A DNA stretch of 64,000 nt from Aeromonas rivipollensis (GTDB lineage Bacteria > Pseudomonadota > Gammaproteobacteria > Enterobacterales > Aeromonadaceae). The DNA lies in assembly GCF_010974825.1 (NCBI RefSeq), contig NZ_JAAILA010000007.1, positions 124,001 to 188,000 on the forward strand, written 5' to 3'. Position numbers and translations under genes: made by a program. The notes under the pieces are model-generated. The model saw only the letters and a program-made list of their open reading frames with translations. It was not told where the DNA came from and did no database searches. Shown piece after piece: positions 36,966 through 46,153 of the stretch (position 1 is its first letter; each line of letters starts with the position of its first letter).

Positions 36966-38564
36966 TCAGCCCGGACCTATGCGATCCAGCAGGCTCAGAT
37001 TGACCGAGCCGGGGTGGCGCTTGAGCTTCTGCCGGTATTCGAACTGATGCTGACTCTCCTGCTTGAGCCCCTGCATCAGCGAATAGCACATGGCCAGCAT
37101 GATCAGCGAGAAGGGCAGCGCGGCTATGATGCTGGCCGCCTGCAAGGCCGCCAGGCCGCCAGATACCAGCAGAATGGCCGCCACCAGCCCCTGACCCAGC
37201 CCCCAGATGGCGCGGTGCAGCACGGGGGGATCCTGATCGCCGATGGAGAGCAGGGTGGTGATGACCAGCGTGCCCGAGTCGCTGGAGGTGATGAAGTAGG
37301 TGCAGATGAGCAGGGTCAGCACCCCTTTCGCAATCCAGCCGAAGGTCTCCCAGTGCAGCAGCTCCACCGTCTTGTAGAGCGCCAGGGTCACGTCCTGGTT
37401 GACCGCCGCCACCACTCCACCGCCGCCGAACAGCTCCAGATGCATGGCGGTACCGCCGAACACAGTGAGCCAGAACATGCCGAGCAGGGAGGGCACCAGC
37501 AGCACGCCGAGCACGAACTCACGAATGGTGCGCCCCTTGGAGATGCGGGCGATGAACATGCCGACGAAGGGGGCCCAGGCTATCCACCAACCCCAGTAGA
37601 AGGCGGTCCAGCTTGATTGCCAGGCCGAGGTGCCGTTGGCCTCTGTGTTGGTCCAGAAGCTCAGTTTGACGATGTTTTGCAGGTAATCACCGATGTTCTG
37701 CACATAGGCGTTGAGGATATAGGTGGTTGGACCCAGCACCAGGAAGAGGACGAGGATGAAGGCGCTGAGCCAGATGTTGAGCTCGGAGAGGATCTTCACC
37801 CCGCGCCCCACGCCTGAGATGGCTGACAGGGTGGCGATCAGACTGATGCCGCCGATGAGCCAGAGCTGGCTGTGTTGGGAGACTTCCATGCCGAACATCT
37901 GGTTGAGGCCGGTGTTCATCTGGGAGACACCAAGCCCTAAGGAGGTGGCCACCCCAAACACTGTGCCGAACACCGCCAGCACGTCGGCGGCGTGACCCCA
38001 GAAGCCGTAGATCCGCTCGCCGAGAATAGGGTAGAGCACGGAGCGAATGGCCAGCGGCAACTTGCGACGGTAGCTGAAGAAGGCCAGCGACAGGCCGACG
38101 ATCACATAGATGGCCCAGGGGTGCAGACCCCAGTGGAAGAAGGTGAGGCGCATGGCGATCTGGGCCGCTTCCGGCGTCATCCCTTCGGTGACGAAGGGGT
38201 TGCCCTGCAGGTGATACATGGGCTCGGCTATGCTCCAGAACACCAGGCCTATGCCCATGCCGGCGCTGAACAACATGGAGAACCAGGCGAAGTAGCCGAA
38301 CTCCGGTACCTGGTCGTCGTCGCCCAGTCGAATGCTGCCAAAACGGCTGAACATCAGGTAGACGGCGAAGAACAGGAACAGGGCAACCACCAGAATGTAG
38401 TACCACTTGAAGCCTGCAATGATGGTGTCCTTGGCGCCGGTGAACCAGGTTCCCGCAGTATCCGGGTCAAACACCCCAAACAACAGGAACAGAGTCACGA
38501 CGGTGAGGGCCGTCATGGCCATGGTGGGATTGAGGCCTTTCAATAGCCCTTTGGTTGCTCTCAT
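36966..38564 (-). CDS. BCCT-family (betaine/carnitine/choline) transporter
   Basis: A 532-residue secondary transporter with about twelve membrane helices. Signature segments are SAGMGIGLVFWSIAEPMYHL and GWWIAWAPFVGMFIARISKG, with the glycine-rich GMGIG stretch of Na-coupled betaine carriers. The C-terminus is short, unlike the osmosensory tails of BetT. It lies 9 bases after an unrecognised gene and is divergent from a MarR regulator, which may control it. Substrate is likely glycine betaine or choline, by family only. Confidence 0.9.
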   Translation of the reverse strand: MRATKGLLKGLNPTMAMTALTVVTLFLLFGVFDPDTAGTWFTGAKDTIIAGFKWYYILVVALFLFFAVYLMFSRFGSIRLGDDDQVPEFGYFAWFSMLFSAGMGIGLVFWSIAEPMYHLQGNPFVTEGMTPEAAQIAMRLTFFHWGLHPWAIYVIVGLSLAFFSYRRKLPLAIRSVLYPILGERIYGFWGHAADVLAVFGTVFGVATSLGLGVSQMNTGLNQMFGMEVSQHSQLWLIGGISLIATLSAISGVGRGVKILSELNIWLSAFILVLFLVLGPTTYILNAYVQNIGDYLQNIVKLSFWTNTEANGTSAWQSSWTAFYWGWWIAWAPFVGMFIARISKGRTIREFVLGVLLVPSLLGMFWLTVFGGTAMHLELFGGGGVVAAVNQDVTLALYKTVELLHWETFGWIAKGVLTLLICTYFITSSDSGTLVITTLLSIGDQDPPVLHRAIWGLGQGLVAAILLVSGGLAALQAASIIAALPFSLIMLAMCYSLMQGLKQESQHQFEYRQKLKRHPGSVNLSLLDRIGPG

Positions 38565-38573
38565 CGGGCCTCC

Positions 38574-39101
38574 TTAGTCATTGTTGAAAAAATCTTCACC
38601 CACGTGATCCCCCGCACCACCGATGGCGCGATAGACCAGTCGACCCGCCACCCGCTCGCGGTGATCCACCAGGGTGACCGAAGGCTGGCCGTTCACGGCG
38701 TGACGCTTGCCGAGGAAGATGGCCATGGGCACCCCCAGACTGGAGATCCCGCTGGTGATCCAGAGCCGGTTGAAGTCATAGGAGCCGCCGATGAACTCGA
38801 GCTGGGCCAGGCCATTGTCCAGACCGGCCAGGTAGAAGTTCATGGCACTCTCGTCGGGGAAGAGGTGCACCAGCACATAGGCGTAGCGCAATTCGTTCAC
38901 CAACTCCTTTAGACTGAAAGAACCTGTATCGCTGCAGGAGAGCGGCAGCTCACCATCGTAGTGATGCACCTGCAGGTTGTTGGGATCTTCGTCATAGGCG
39001 GGCTGATAACGCACGAAAGCCGAGGTATCTGGCAGTTCATAGCGGACCCTGACCACGCGAAGGTCGGCAACCAGGGACTTGATATCCAGGTCGTCATTCA
39101 T
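38574..39101 (-). CDS. Unrecognised protein in operon with the BCCT transporter
   Basis: A 175-residue, acidic, probably cytoplasmic protein, beginning MNDDLDIKSLVADLRVVRVR and ending DHVGEDFFNND. The start follows GAGGAG with 8 bases of spacing. No signal peptide or membrane helix. Not recognised. It lies 9 bases upstream of the transporter gene and is very likely co-transcribed, so it may modulate transport or handle its substrate. Confidence 0.75.
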   Translation of the reverse strand: MNDDLDIKSLVADLRVVRVRYELPDTSAFVRYQPAYDEDPNNLQVHHYDGELPLSCSDTGSFSLKELVNELRYAYVLVHLFPDESAMNFYLAGLDNGLAQLEFIGGSYDFNRLWITSGISSLGVPMAIFLGKRHAVNGQPSVTLVDHRERVAGRLVYRAIGGAGDHVGEDFFNND

Positions 39102-39264
39102 GATGTCACTCCTCAAATATCGGGTTTAAATGCGGCAATTGTCCAATAACCTAACATAAAATTCATTAGAGCAGAAATGATTACACCAAAAACCATATTG
39201 ACCTTGTTGGGGATTAGGCGGAGAATTTTGCGCCTCTCCACTGCCCTGCGATGACCCCGACTCC

Positions 39265-39744
39265 ATGGAAAAACATGATGAAGTGCTGATTGCTCTGCGC
39301 CAGATCATCCGTGCCATCGACATGCACTCCAAGCGCCTGATCAAGGAGGCCGGGCTGACGTCGCCGCAGCTCCTGCTACTCAAGGGGATCAACGAGCTGG
39401 GCCAGATCTCCATGCGCCAGCTCGCCGATCACACCAACATGAGCCAGGCCACCGCGACCACCATCATGGACAGGCTAGAGAGCCGCCAGCTGGTGCAGCG
39501 CATCCGCAGCGAAACCGACAAGCGCAAGGTGCATGCGACACTGACTGACGCGGGTCGCGCCCTGCTCGCCCAGGCCCCCACCCCGCTGCAGGAGAGCTTC
39601 ATCCAGCGCTTCCAGGCCCTGGAGAACTGGGAACAGGGACTACTGCTCTCCTCCCTGCAACGGATCTCGGCCATGATGAATGCCGACGGCATAGACGCGG
39701 CTCCCGTGCTGAGCGTCAGACCGCTCACCGAAGAGCGTGCCTGA
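39265..39744 (+). CDS. MarR-family transcriptional regulator
   Basis: A 159-residue winged-helix regulator. The recognition region ISMRQLADHTNMSQATATTI and wing LVQRIRSETDKRKVHATLTD are typical, with TDAGRALL following. It is divergent from the transporter operon across a 163-base AT-rich gap, so it probably regulates that operon and itself. Ligand unknown. Confidence 0.9.
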   Translation: MEKHDEVLIALRQIIRAIDMHSKRLIKEAGLTSPQLLLLKGINELGQISMRQLADHTNMSQATATTIMDRLESRQLVQRIRSETDKRKVHATLTDAGRALLAQAPTPLQESFIQRFQALENWEQGLLLSSLQRISAMMNADGIDAAPVLSVRPLTEERA

Positions 39745-39759
39745 ACAAACGACGGCCAT

Positions 39760-39789
39760 AAAAAAAGCTCCCGAATGGGAGCTTTTTTT
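39760..39789. terminator. Bidirectional terminator between marR and the DUF416 gene
   Basis: A 13-bp perfect stem (AAAAAAAGCTCCC and complement) with a GAAT loop and T runs on both strands. Confidence 0.95.
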
Positions 39790-39809
39790 ATGGGAAGCGT
39801 GCGGGGAGA

Positions 39810-40391
39810 TCACTCTTCCAGGCTGATGCCTATGTTGGAGACGCCGCCCTGGGCCGCAAAGGTGCGGATGGCCAGGATGCGATCGCTGTCGCGCTCATGG
39901 GCGACCTGCTTGAGCAGCTCGACCTGGAACTCCAGTTCTGCCTCGATGTATTCGTGCTCGTAGAGCTCTTCGTCACTGAGATCCCGCTCTTCCAGCATCT
40001 CGATGAAACCGGCCACTGTACCGACCGAAGCGTGGCTGGCATCCATGGCTTCTTCCCCCACCCGACAGATCACCGAGTTGTAGGCACAGCCCAGCGCCAC
40101 GCAGGCATCCAGCGCCGGGTAGGCTCCGTAGGATTCAAACTTGCCAGGCTCGGGAATATAGACCTCGAACGCCTCCAGGATGGCCCCCAGATTGACACGG
40201 GATCCCTTCACGGTGAGGTAGTTCCACATCTGATCCAGCGCGTGGCGAAACGCCTTCGCATCCCCGAAACCGGCTGCCTGGGTAAACAGCACATAGTTGG
40301 GGTACATGCGCTCTGCCAGCGCCAGGGTGTAGACGGTCTGCTGCCAAGGCTGCAGCTCGGCCAGTCGCTTATAAAACTTGTCACCAAACAC
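39810..40391 (-). CDS. DUF416 (YjaG-like) protein
   Basis: A 193-residue cytoplasmic helical protein. It shows YjaG-family blocks: LAELQPWQQTVYTLALAERM, then PNYVLFTQAAGFGD, then YPALDACVALGCAYNS, ending QGGVSNIGI. Function of the family is not established. It is monocistronic and divergent from the dehydrogenase gene. Confidence 0.85.
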   Translation of the reverse strand: MFGDKFYKRLAELQPWQQTVYTLALAERMYPNYVLFTQAAGFGDAKAFRHALDQMWNYLTVKGSRVNLGAILEAFEVYIPEPGKFESYGAYPALDACVALGCAYNSVICRVGEEAMDASHASVGTVAGFIEMLEERDLSDEELYEHEYIEAELEFQVELLKQVAHERDSDRILAIRTFAAQGGVSNIGISLEE

Positions 40392-40552
40392 TGGAGTCGG
40401 ATCCTTTGCAAAATGTGGGGCAGATTGTAGCCCACGAGGGGCGTGGCGAAAACGAAAAAGCGCCCTGGTCGACTATCTTGCCCGATCAACTGGGGTAAGA
40501 TGAGGACAGACCCCTCCTCCGCCGTGCCGCAAACATGATAAGGAACAAGAGT

Positions 40553-41497
40553 ATGAGCCAACGTACCCTGCTTCTGCTCAGCCAGGACAACAACCACTAT
40601 GAACGCCTGCTCAAGGCCGCCCGCCTCCCCCATCTGCACATACTGCGGGCCGACAACCAGAGCGATGCCGAGAAGATGATCGGTGATGCCCATATCCTGA
40701 TGGCAGAACCGGCACGGGCCAGACCCCTGCTGGCCAAGGCCGACAGGCTGAGCTGGCTCCAGTCCACCTACGCCGGGGTCGACGTGCTGCTGGATGCCAG
40801 CTGCCGCCGCGACTACCTGCTCACCAATGTGCGCGGCATCTTCGGGCCGCTGATGAGCGAGTATGTGTTCGGCCACCTGCTCAACCTGTCGCGCCAGTTG
40901 CCGCTCTACCGCGAACAGCAGCAACAGCAACAGTGGCAGAGCCATCCCTATCAGGGGCTCAAGGGGCGCACCATGCTGATCCTGGGTACCGGCAGCATAG
41001 GCCAGCACATAGCTCACACCGCCAAGCACTTCGGCATGCGGGTGCTCGGCATCAGCCACAGTGGCAATGAGCGCGCCGGCTTCGATCAGGTGTATCAGCT
41101 ACCGACGCTGAACAAGATGCTGGCCCAGGCCGACGTCATTGTCAGCGTACTGCCGGCGACCCGCGAGACCCGCCATCTGTTCACCGCCGATCGCTTCAAC
41201 CACTGCAAGCCGGGGGCCATCTTCTTCAACGTCGGCCGGGGCAATGCGGTCCATGAAGGGGATCTGCTGGCGGCATTGCGCGGCGGCAAGCTGGGCACTG
41301 CGGTGCTGGATGTGTTCGAGCAGGAGCCCCTGCCCGCTGACAGCCCGCTCTGGCATCAGCCCAATCTCATTATCACCCCCCACAACAGCGCCTACAGCTT
41401 CCCGGAAGATGTGGCCCAGATCTTCATCCGCAACTACATCCGCTTCATCGACGGTCAGCAACTCGATGGCCGCATCGACTTCGACAAGGGTTACTGA
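40553..41497 (+). CDS. D-2-hydroxyacid dehydrogenase
   Basis: A 314-residue NAD(P)-dependent dehydrogenase. The Rossmann motif is LGTGSIGQHIA; the catalytic Arg is in FFNVGRGNAVHEG, Glu in VFEQEPLPADSPL and His in ITPHNSAYSF. It resembles the GhrA/glyoxylate-hydroxypyruvate reductase branch. A polyglutamine stretch (QQQQQQ) sits near residue 125. The ATG at 40553 follows AAGGAACAAGAGT; an ATG six codons earlier is less well placed. Confidence 0.88.
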   Translation: MSQRTLLLLSQDNNHYERLLKAARLPHLHILRADNQSDAEKMIGDAHILMAEPARARPLLAKADRLSWLQSTYAGVDVLLDASCRRDYLLTNVRGIFGPLMSEYVFGHLLNLSRQLPLYREQQQQQQWQSHPYQGLKGRTMLILGTGSIGQHIAHTAKHFGMRVLGISHSGNERAGFDQVYQLPTLNKMLAQADVIVSVLPATRETRHLFTADRFNHCKPGAIFFNVGRGNAVHEGDLLAALRGGKLGTAVLDVFEQEPLPADSPLWHQPNLIITPHNSAYSFPEDVAQIFIRNYIRFIDGQQLDGRIDFDKGY

Positions 41498-41513
41498 GCC
41501 CAACCACCAGCAA

Positions 41514-41545
41514 AAAGGCCCTGCCAGATTGGCGGGGCCTTTTTT
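41514..41545. terminator. Terminator after the dehydrogenase gene
   Basis: AAAGGCCC-T-GCC paired with GGC-G-GGGCC, loop AGATT, then seven T. It lies between convergent genes. Confidence 0.85.
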
Positions 41546-41563
41546 GTATCCGCAGAGAGGGGC

Positions 41564-42901
41564 TCAACCCGCCTCCATCTCCTTGCGATAGCTCTTCACC
41601 TTGGCAAGGAACTGGCGCTTGTCCTTGCCGGAGAGCGGCTCCGCCATCGGCAGCTTGACCTTCATGGGGTCCACCGGGCGGTTGTTGACTCGCACCTCAT
41701 AGTGCAGATGGGCACCGGTAGAGCGGCCCGTGTTGCCGGAGAGCGCTATCTTGTCCCCCATCTTCACCTTCTGGCCGGGTTTGACCAGCAACTTGCTCAG
41801 GTGCAGATAGCGAGTCATCAGGGTACGGCCGTGCTTTATCACCACATAGGTGCCCGCGAGGGGGTGGCGGGTCGCCTTGAGTACCACACCGTCACCGGTC
41901 GCCATCACGGGCGTCCCCACCGGCAGGGCGAAGTCAGTCCCCTCATGGGGGCGGACCTGGCCGGTAATGGGGTGGCGTCGGGCCGGGTTGAAGTTGGAGC
42001 TGACCCGATAGCGACTATGGGTCGGATACCGGCGGAAGCCGCGCTCCAGGCTGTTCGCCTGACCGTCATAATAGTTGCCATCTTCCGACAGCCAGGCCGA
42101 TACCGCCTTGCCCTGGCTGAACACTTCGACGCCCAGCAGCTGGGTGTTGCCCGTGCTCTTGCCCTCCACCGTCTCCTGTCTCACCAACACCTTGAACTTG
42201 TCGCCTCTTTGCAGATCCTTGGCGAAATTCAGGCGCCACTGGAACAGGTTGGCAATCTTCTGGATGTGGTTGGCCGGGATCCCCGCGTTGCGGGCGCTGA
42301 CGTAGAAGCTGCCATTGATGACGCCGTCATAACTCTTCTGCTGCCACTGCACCTCTTCATTGAGCATGTTGGCGCTGTAAGTGTCGTCGGTACGCTCCAG
42401 CACCAGAGTCTGCTTGATGTTCAGGCGGATCTTCAGCTGCTGCAGTATGTTGTCCTGATCGATCAGCAACTCTATGGTCTGGCCAGGCTTGAGGCGGGCC
42501 AGATTGTTCTTGGCATCCGCATCCAGCACCTTGTAGAGGGTGGTGGTGGAGAGGCCGAGATTGTTGAAGATGGTGGTCAGGTTCTCGCCGTTGCGCACCC
42601 GGTAATCCTGCCACTGGGGAGTGGCATCGGCCGGAATGTCATCTTCCGGCGCCGCGGCTTCCACCAGCTCGTGATCCGGGATGTCGTTAAAATCCGTATT
42701 GTCTTCGTTGGTTGCGGTGCCAGTGGTGGCAATGGGCAACTCCAGACGCAATGGCCGCTCAAGGATGTCACCTGGAGCTGGCAATACGGCTACCGCTGAC
42801 AGCGTCATGGCCGTGAGCAATAGCATGGCGTAAAAATGTTTGCGGGGAACCGGGGGTTCCCAGTTGGCAGCCTGCGCTACCAAGGGACGGAGACGTTTCA
42901 T
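41564..42901 (-). CDS. mepM: Murein DD-endopeptidase MepM (M23 family)
   Basis: A 445-residue peptidoglycan hydrolase anchored by one N-terminal membrane helix (HFYAMLLLTAMTLSAVAVLP). A LysM-like/OapA region follows (YRVRNGENLTTIFNNLGLST). The C-terminal LytM domain carries HEGTDFALPVGTPV and HLHYEVRVNN, the zinc ligands and catalytic residues. Layout and length match E. coli MepM, which cleaves cross-links for cell elongation. In E. coli mepM adjoins znuA; here the LapD/LapG cluster lies between mepM and znuA. Confidence 0.93.
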   Translation of the reverse strand: MKRLRPLVAQAANWEPPVPRKHFYAMLLLTAMTLSAVAVLPAPGDILERPLRLELPIATTGTATNEDNTDFNDIPDHELVEAAAPEDDIPADATPQWQDYRVRNGENLTTIFNNLGLSTTTLYKVLDADAKNNLARLKPGQTIELLIDQDNILQQLKIRLNIKQTLVLERTDDTYSANMLNEEVQWQQKSYDGVINGSFYVSARNAGIPANHIQKIANLFQWRLNFAKDLQRGDKFKVLVRQETVEGKSTGNTQLLGVEVFSQGKAVSAWLSEDGNYYDGQANSLERGFRRYPTHSRYRVSSNFNPARRHPITGQVRPHEGTDFALPVGTPVMATGDGVVLKATRHPLAGTYVVIKHGRTLMTRYLHLSKLLVKPGQKVKMGDKIALSGNTGRSTGAHLHYEVRVNNRPVDPMKVKLPMAEPLSGKDKRQFLAKVKSYRKEMEAG

Positions 42902-43171
42902 CCGCTATCCTGTTATTAGATCTAAGGGTGGTAGTTGTGGGTCTGTTTTTATGATTTTTTATTATGAAAACCGAATATCTGGGTTTTAGACCTAAATACT
43001 TACAAAAAGTTCATCGCGATATGCACGAAACTCACATTTTATGCATAACCTTCCCGCATGGGCAGAAATGATCGCCTTTTTCAGCCATTTTTTTCTATTT
43101 TTAAGAACCAAGTCCGGTTGAGTTCATCCCCGGACCACCAAATGTTGCAAAAACATTTCCAGGGAGTGGTT

Positions 43172-44470
43172 ATGTCATTGGCAAGATTGTTAAATGTAAT
43201 CATCCTGATCCTGTTCACCATTGGTGCCATCCTGCTGCTTATGCTGGAGATCACCACGGTACGGCAGTCCATTCTCGATCAGATGTCGGCCAATCTGGAG
43301 ACGGCCATCACAGCCCTGGGTCTGGTGCTGCAAGGCACCCTGCTCAACGATGACAAGGTACTGGCGGAAACCATAGTCAACGCCATGTTCGATGGCGGCT
43401 TCGTCAGCTCGGTCACGCTGCTGGATCCCGATGGCCAGTTGCTGTTCCAGAAAATCTTCCACACGGCCCAGCAAAATATCCCCAGCTGGCTGCCCGCTGT
43501 CGTCCACATGCCACCGGTCAAGATCGAGCAGGAGCTCACCGATGGCTGGCGCATTCTAGGCACCCTCACCCTCGAAGGCCACGAGGGATACGCCTACCAA
43601 CACCTCTGGAACGCCATCAGCCGCACCGGACTGGCACTGCTCGCGGGGCTGCTGGTATTCACCCTGGTGATCACCTGGGTGTGCGGCCGCCTGCTGCGCC
43701 CCCTCGAACAAGTCAGCCTGCAACTGGTGCAGATCCGCAAACGCCAGTTCAGCGGCAATCTGCCAACCCCATGGCTTCGCGAGTTGCAGGAGGTCGTGGT
43801 CTCCATCAACCAGCTGGTCTCCGAGCGCAAGCGGGATCTGCTGCAGCAAAGACTCAAGATCACCCAGCTCGGCAAACATGACAGCCTGCAGGCTCATCAG
43901 AAACTCGCGGGGTTGACCGACATCGCCAACGGCATGTATCTGCAACACTTTTTCTCCACTCAGGGAAACATCCGCCTCTATAGCCGGTTACTGCCCCAGA
44001 CCCCACCTACCACGGACAGCTCGCCGGATGAGATCCGGGCGCTGCTCAACGACTGGTTGACTCAGAAGACGGAAGGGCTACAGCTCCCCCTCAGCCTGCT
44101 CAATCATCCCGACTGGGCACAGTTCGCCTCCTCCCTGGCCAGCGCCAGGGGCAAGACCCTGGACTGGCGCTGGGATCTGGCAAGCTTCCCTCCCCTGGCC
44201 GAGGAGCGCCTGGGGGCGCTTCAGGCTCAGGGGGTCGAGATGGCATTCAGCAATGTGCCCATGAACAACGACAACCTGACAAAGCTAGACCCCATCAAGC
44301 CGGTCTTCATCAGCTGCCAGCTGACCCAGGCCCCCCTCTACTGGAACCTGCTTTCCCAGTGTCTACATGCCTCCGGCTATACCCTGCTGGCAGAAGCCGG
44401 CGACATCAACGACACGGATACCCTGCGCAGTTGGGGCATCGATGGCTATGCCAGCCAGGAGGCATCATGA
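43172..44470 (+). CDS. LapD-like membrane receptor lacking GGDEF, with degenerate EAL domain
   Basis: A 432-residue protein. TM1 (about 5-27) is followed by a periplasmic LapD/MoxY-type domain, TM2 (about 151-172), a HAMP region (173-225) and a C-terminal 200-residue domain. W106 in NIPSWLPAVV occupies the place of the tryptophan that binds LapG in Pseudomonas LapD. LapD proper (about 650 residues) has degenerate GGDEF and EAL domains. Here GGDEF is missing and the EAL-like region (LGALQAQGVEMAFSNVPMNN, later GYTLLAEAGDINDTDTLRSW) lacks EAL and other c-di-GMP-binding signatures. It overlaps the TAXI gene by ATGA. The start at 43172 follows GGGAG. Confidence 0.75.
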   Translation: MSLARLLNVIILILFTIGAILLLMLEITTVRQSILDQMSANLETAITALGLVLQGTLLNDDKVLAETIVNAMFDGGFVSSVTLLDPDGQLLFQKIFHTAQQNIPSWLPAVVHMPPVKIEQELTDGWRILGTLTLEGHEGYAYQHLWNAISRTGLALLAGLLVFTLVITWVCGRLLRPLEQVSLQLVQIRKRQFSGNLPTPWLRELQEVVVSINQLVSERKRDLLQQRLKITQLGKHDSLQAHQKLAGLTDIANGMYLQHFFSTQGNIRLYSRLLPQTPPTTDSSPDEIRALLNDWLTQKTEGLQLPLSLLNHPDWAQFASSLASARGKTLDWRWDLASFPPLAEERLGALQAQGVEMAFSNVPMNNDNLTKLDPIKPVFISCQLTQAPLYWNLLSQCLHASGYTLLAEAGDINDTDTLRSWGIDGYASQEAS

Positions 44471-45408
44471 GAATCCCTATCCTATTGCTTGTCCTGTTGT
44501 GGCAGCCCGGCTCGCACGCCGTGTCCATGACCATAGGCACGGGGGGAGAACAGGGTATCTATTACCAGGTCATCAAGGAGTTCTGCCGATTGGCTCACAA
44601 GAGCGACCCCACACTGCAATGCAAACCGCAGGCCAGTTCGGGCTCCATCGAGAATCTGCGGCAGTTGCAAGCCAAAGAGATCCCCTACGCCCTCGTCCAG
44701 TCTGACTGGCTCTATCAGGCCCGCCAGGGCACGGGACCCTTTGCCAAGCAACCCCAGCCCGAATTGAGAACCCTCTTTGCCACTCATGCTGAGCCTTTCA
44801 CCATAGTGGTGCGGGCCGATGGCGACATCACCACCCTGGAGCAACTCAAGCTGGCCCCCATCGACATGGGACTCAAGAATTCGGGCACTCGCCAGACGGC
44901 GCTGGCACTGTTCAACGTATTGGGGGCAAAGGAACAGGATCTCGATCTGAAGAGCGTGGCCAATCTGTCCGAAGCCTTGTGCAGCAAACAGATCGATGCC
45001 TATGGGTTGGTGATGGGGCACCCGAACCGCATTGTGCTGGAGACATCCAAACGCTGTGCCATCCGTTTCATGGCCATCGAGGGCACGACCCGGGATCAAC
45101 TGCTGCAAGGCGTCAAATTCTACCAGCGCAGCCAGGTACCGGCCCGCATCTATCCCGGCAACCTGAAAGCCACCCCCACCTTTGCCATCGCCGCCACCCT
45201 GGTGACCAATGCCGCCACGCCGGATGAAGACGCCTATCGCCTGACCAAGGCTATGCTGAGCCAGCAGACCAGTTTCAACGAGCAGACCTATGGCTATGCC
45301 AACCTGTTCCACAAGGCGCGTAACAAGATTGGTCCTGTGCTGAACGCCCCGCAACATCCGGGGGCGGCAAGGTATTTCGAGGAGTTGAAGGCCGCAGGCA
45401 AGCTATAG
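44467..45408 (+). CDS. TAXI-family periplasmic solute-binding protein
   Basis: A 313-residue exported protein. The signal peptide (MRIPILLLVLLWQPGSHAVS) is followed by MTIGTGGEQGIYYQVIKEFC, the hallmark of TAXI receptors of TRAP transporters, and by the usual DMGLKNSGTRQTAL region. No TRAP permease gene is nearby. Instead it overlaps the LapD-like gene by ATGA, so it may deliver a periplasmic signal to that receptor. Cysteines occur in pairs (FCRLA/LQCKP). Ligand unknown; family members often bind glutamate or other small anions. Confidence 0.85.
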   Translation: MRIPILLLVLLWQPGSHAVSMTIGTGGEQGIYYQVIKEFCRLAHKSDPTLQCKPQASSGSIENLRQLQAKEIPYALVQSDWLYQARQGTGPFAKQPQPELRTLFATHAEPFTIVVRADGDITTLEQLKLAPIDMGLKNSGTRQTALALFNVLGAKEQDLDLKSVANLSEALCSKQIDAYGLVMGHPNRIVLETSKRCAIRFMAIEGTTRDQLLQGVKFYQRSQVPARIYPGNLKATPTFAIAATLVTNAATPDEDAYRLTKAMLSQQTSFNEQTYGYANLFHKARNKIGPVLNAPQHPGAARYFEELKAAGKL

Positions 45409-46077
45409 CTGGCGGCGGGGGGCACGCAGATGTTCGCTGGAGAAGCGGCTCTGCATCGACTTCCATTGGGTCAGGCGATCGGCACTCCCGGCCAGGGTCC
45501 CCTCACGGCGTGACTTCATGACCCAGATGCTCTTGGCGTCGAAGCTGTACACGGGTTGCAGGTCATTGCGCTTGCTGCCGGGCAGGATGCGACCATTGAT
45601 GTTGTCCAGCACCAGAGGGTCGGACTTGGTCGTCGGGAAATAGAGCGTCACCATGTGAAACTGGTTGTAGCGGATCGCCTTCACATAGGCCAGCCGCAAT
45701 TTCTTCTCGTCGACGCCGAGCTCCATCAAGGTGTAGTACTTGGAGATGCTGTAATCCTCACAGTCACCCCCTCTGGCCCCGATGAATTCCAGCGGATTGG
45801 CCCAGTAGTCCTCGTCCCCCCAAAGCCTGGGATCCTCGCTGTAGGTCAGATTGTTGAAGTAGTTGTTGACCAGTTCCAGCTTCTGCTGATCCGTGGTGCC
45901 CGCTCTGGGCGCGAGCAGGCGTGAAAAGGCCTCGGCGCGCTGGATAGCCCTGGCGCCATAGACTTCCTGCATTTTTGCCTTCAGCTCTGGGCTGGCAATG
46001 TGCTCGGACAGGCGGGAGGCCTGCACGCTGGTACAGAGCAGTGCCAGGGTGCAGGTGGGGACAAGCAATAATTTCAT
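45403..46077 (-). CDS. lapG: LapG-like periplasmic cysteine protease
   Basis: A 224-residue transglutaminase-like cysteine protease that in Pseudomonas cleaves the N-terminus of large surface adhesins. A signal peptide (KLLLVPTCTLALLCTSVQAS) is followed by YWANPLEFIGARGGDCEDYS, with the nucleophile C106 flanked by the calcium-binding Asp and Glu. H141 (NQFHMVTLYF) and D158 (LVLDNI) complete the triad. It is convergent with the TAXI gene, their 3' ends overlapping by 6 bases. No large adhesin gene is in the window. Confidence 0.92.
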   Translation of the reverse strand: MKLLLVPTCTLALLCTSVQASRLSEHIASPELKAKMQEVYGARAIQRAEAFSRLLAPRAGTTDQQKLELVNNYFNNLTYSEDPRLWGDEDYWANPLEFIGARGGDCEDYSISKYYTLMELGVDEKKLRLAYVKAIRYNQFHMVTLYFPTTKSDPLVLDNINGRILPGSKRNDLQPVYSFDAKSIWVMKSRREGTLAGSADRLTQWKSMQSRFSSEHLRAPRRQL

Positions 46078-46153
46078 AACTGACGCTCCATATCAGACGC
46101 TGGAGGTCAGTATAGTTGGCCGCGGCCACCCCATAGGGCGAGTCTGGGATGAC

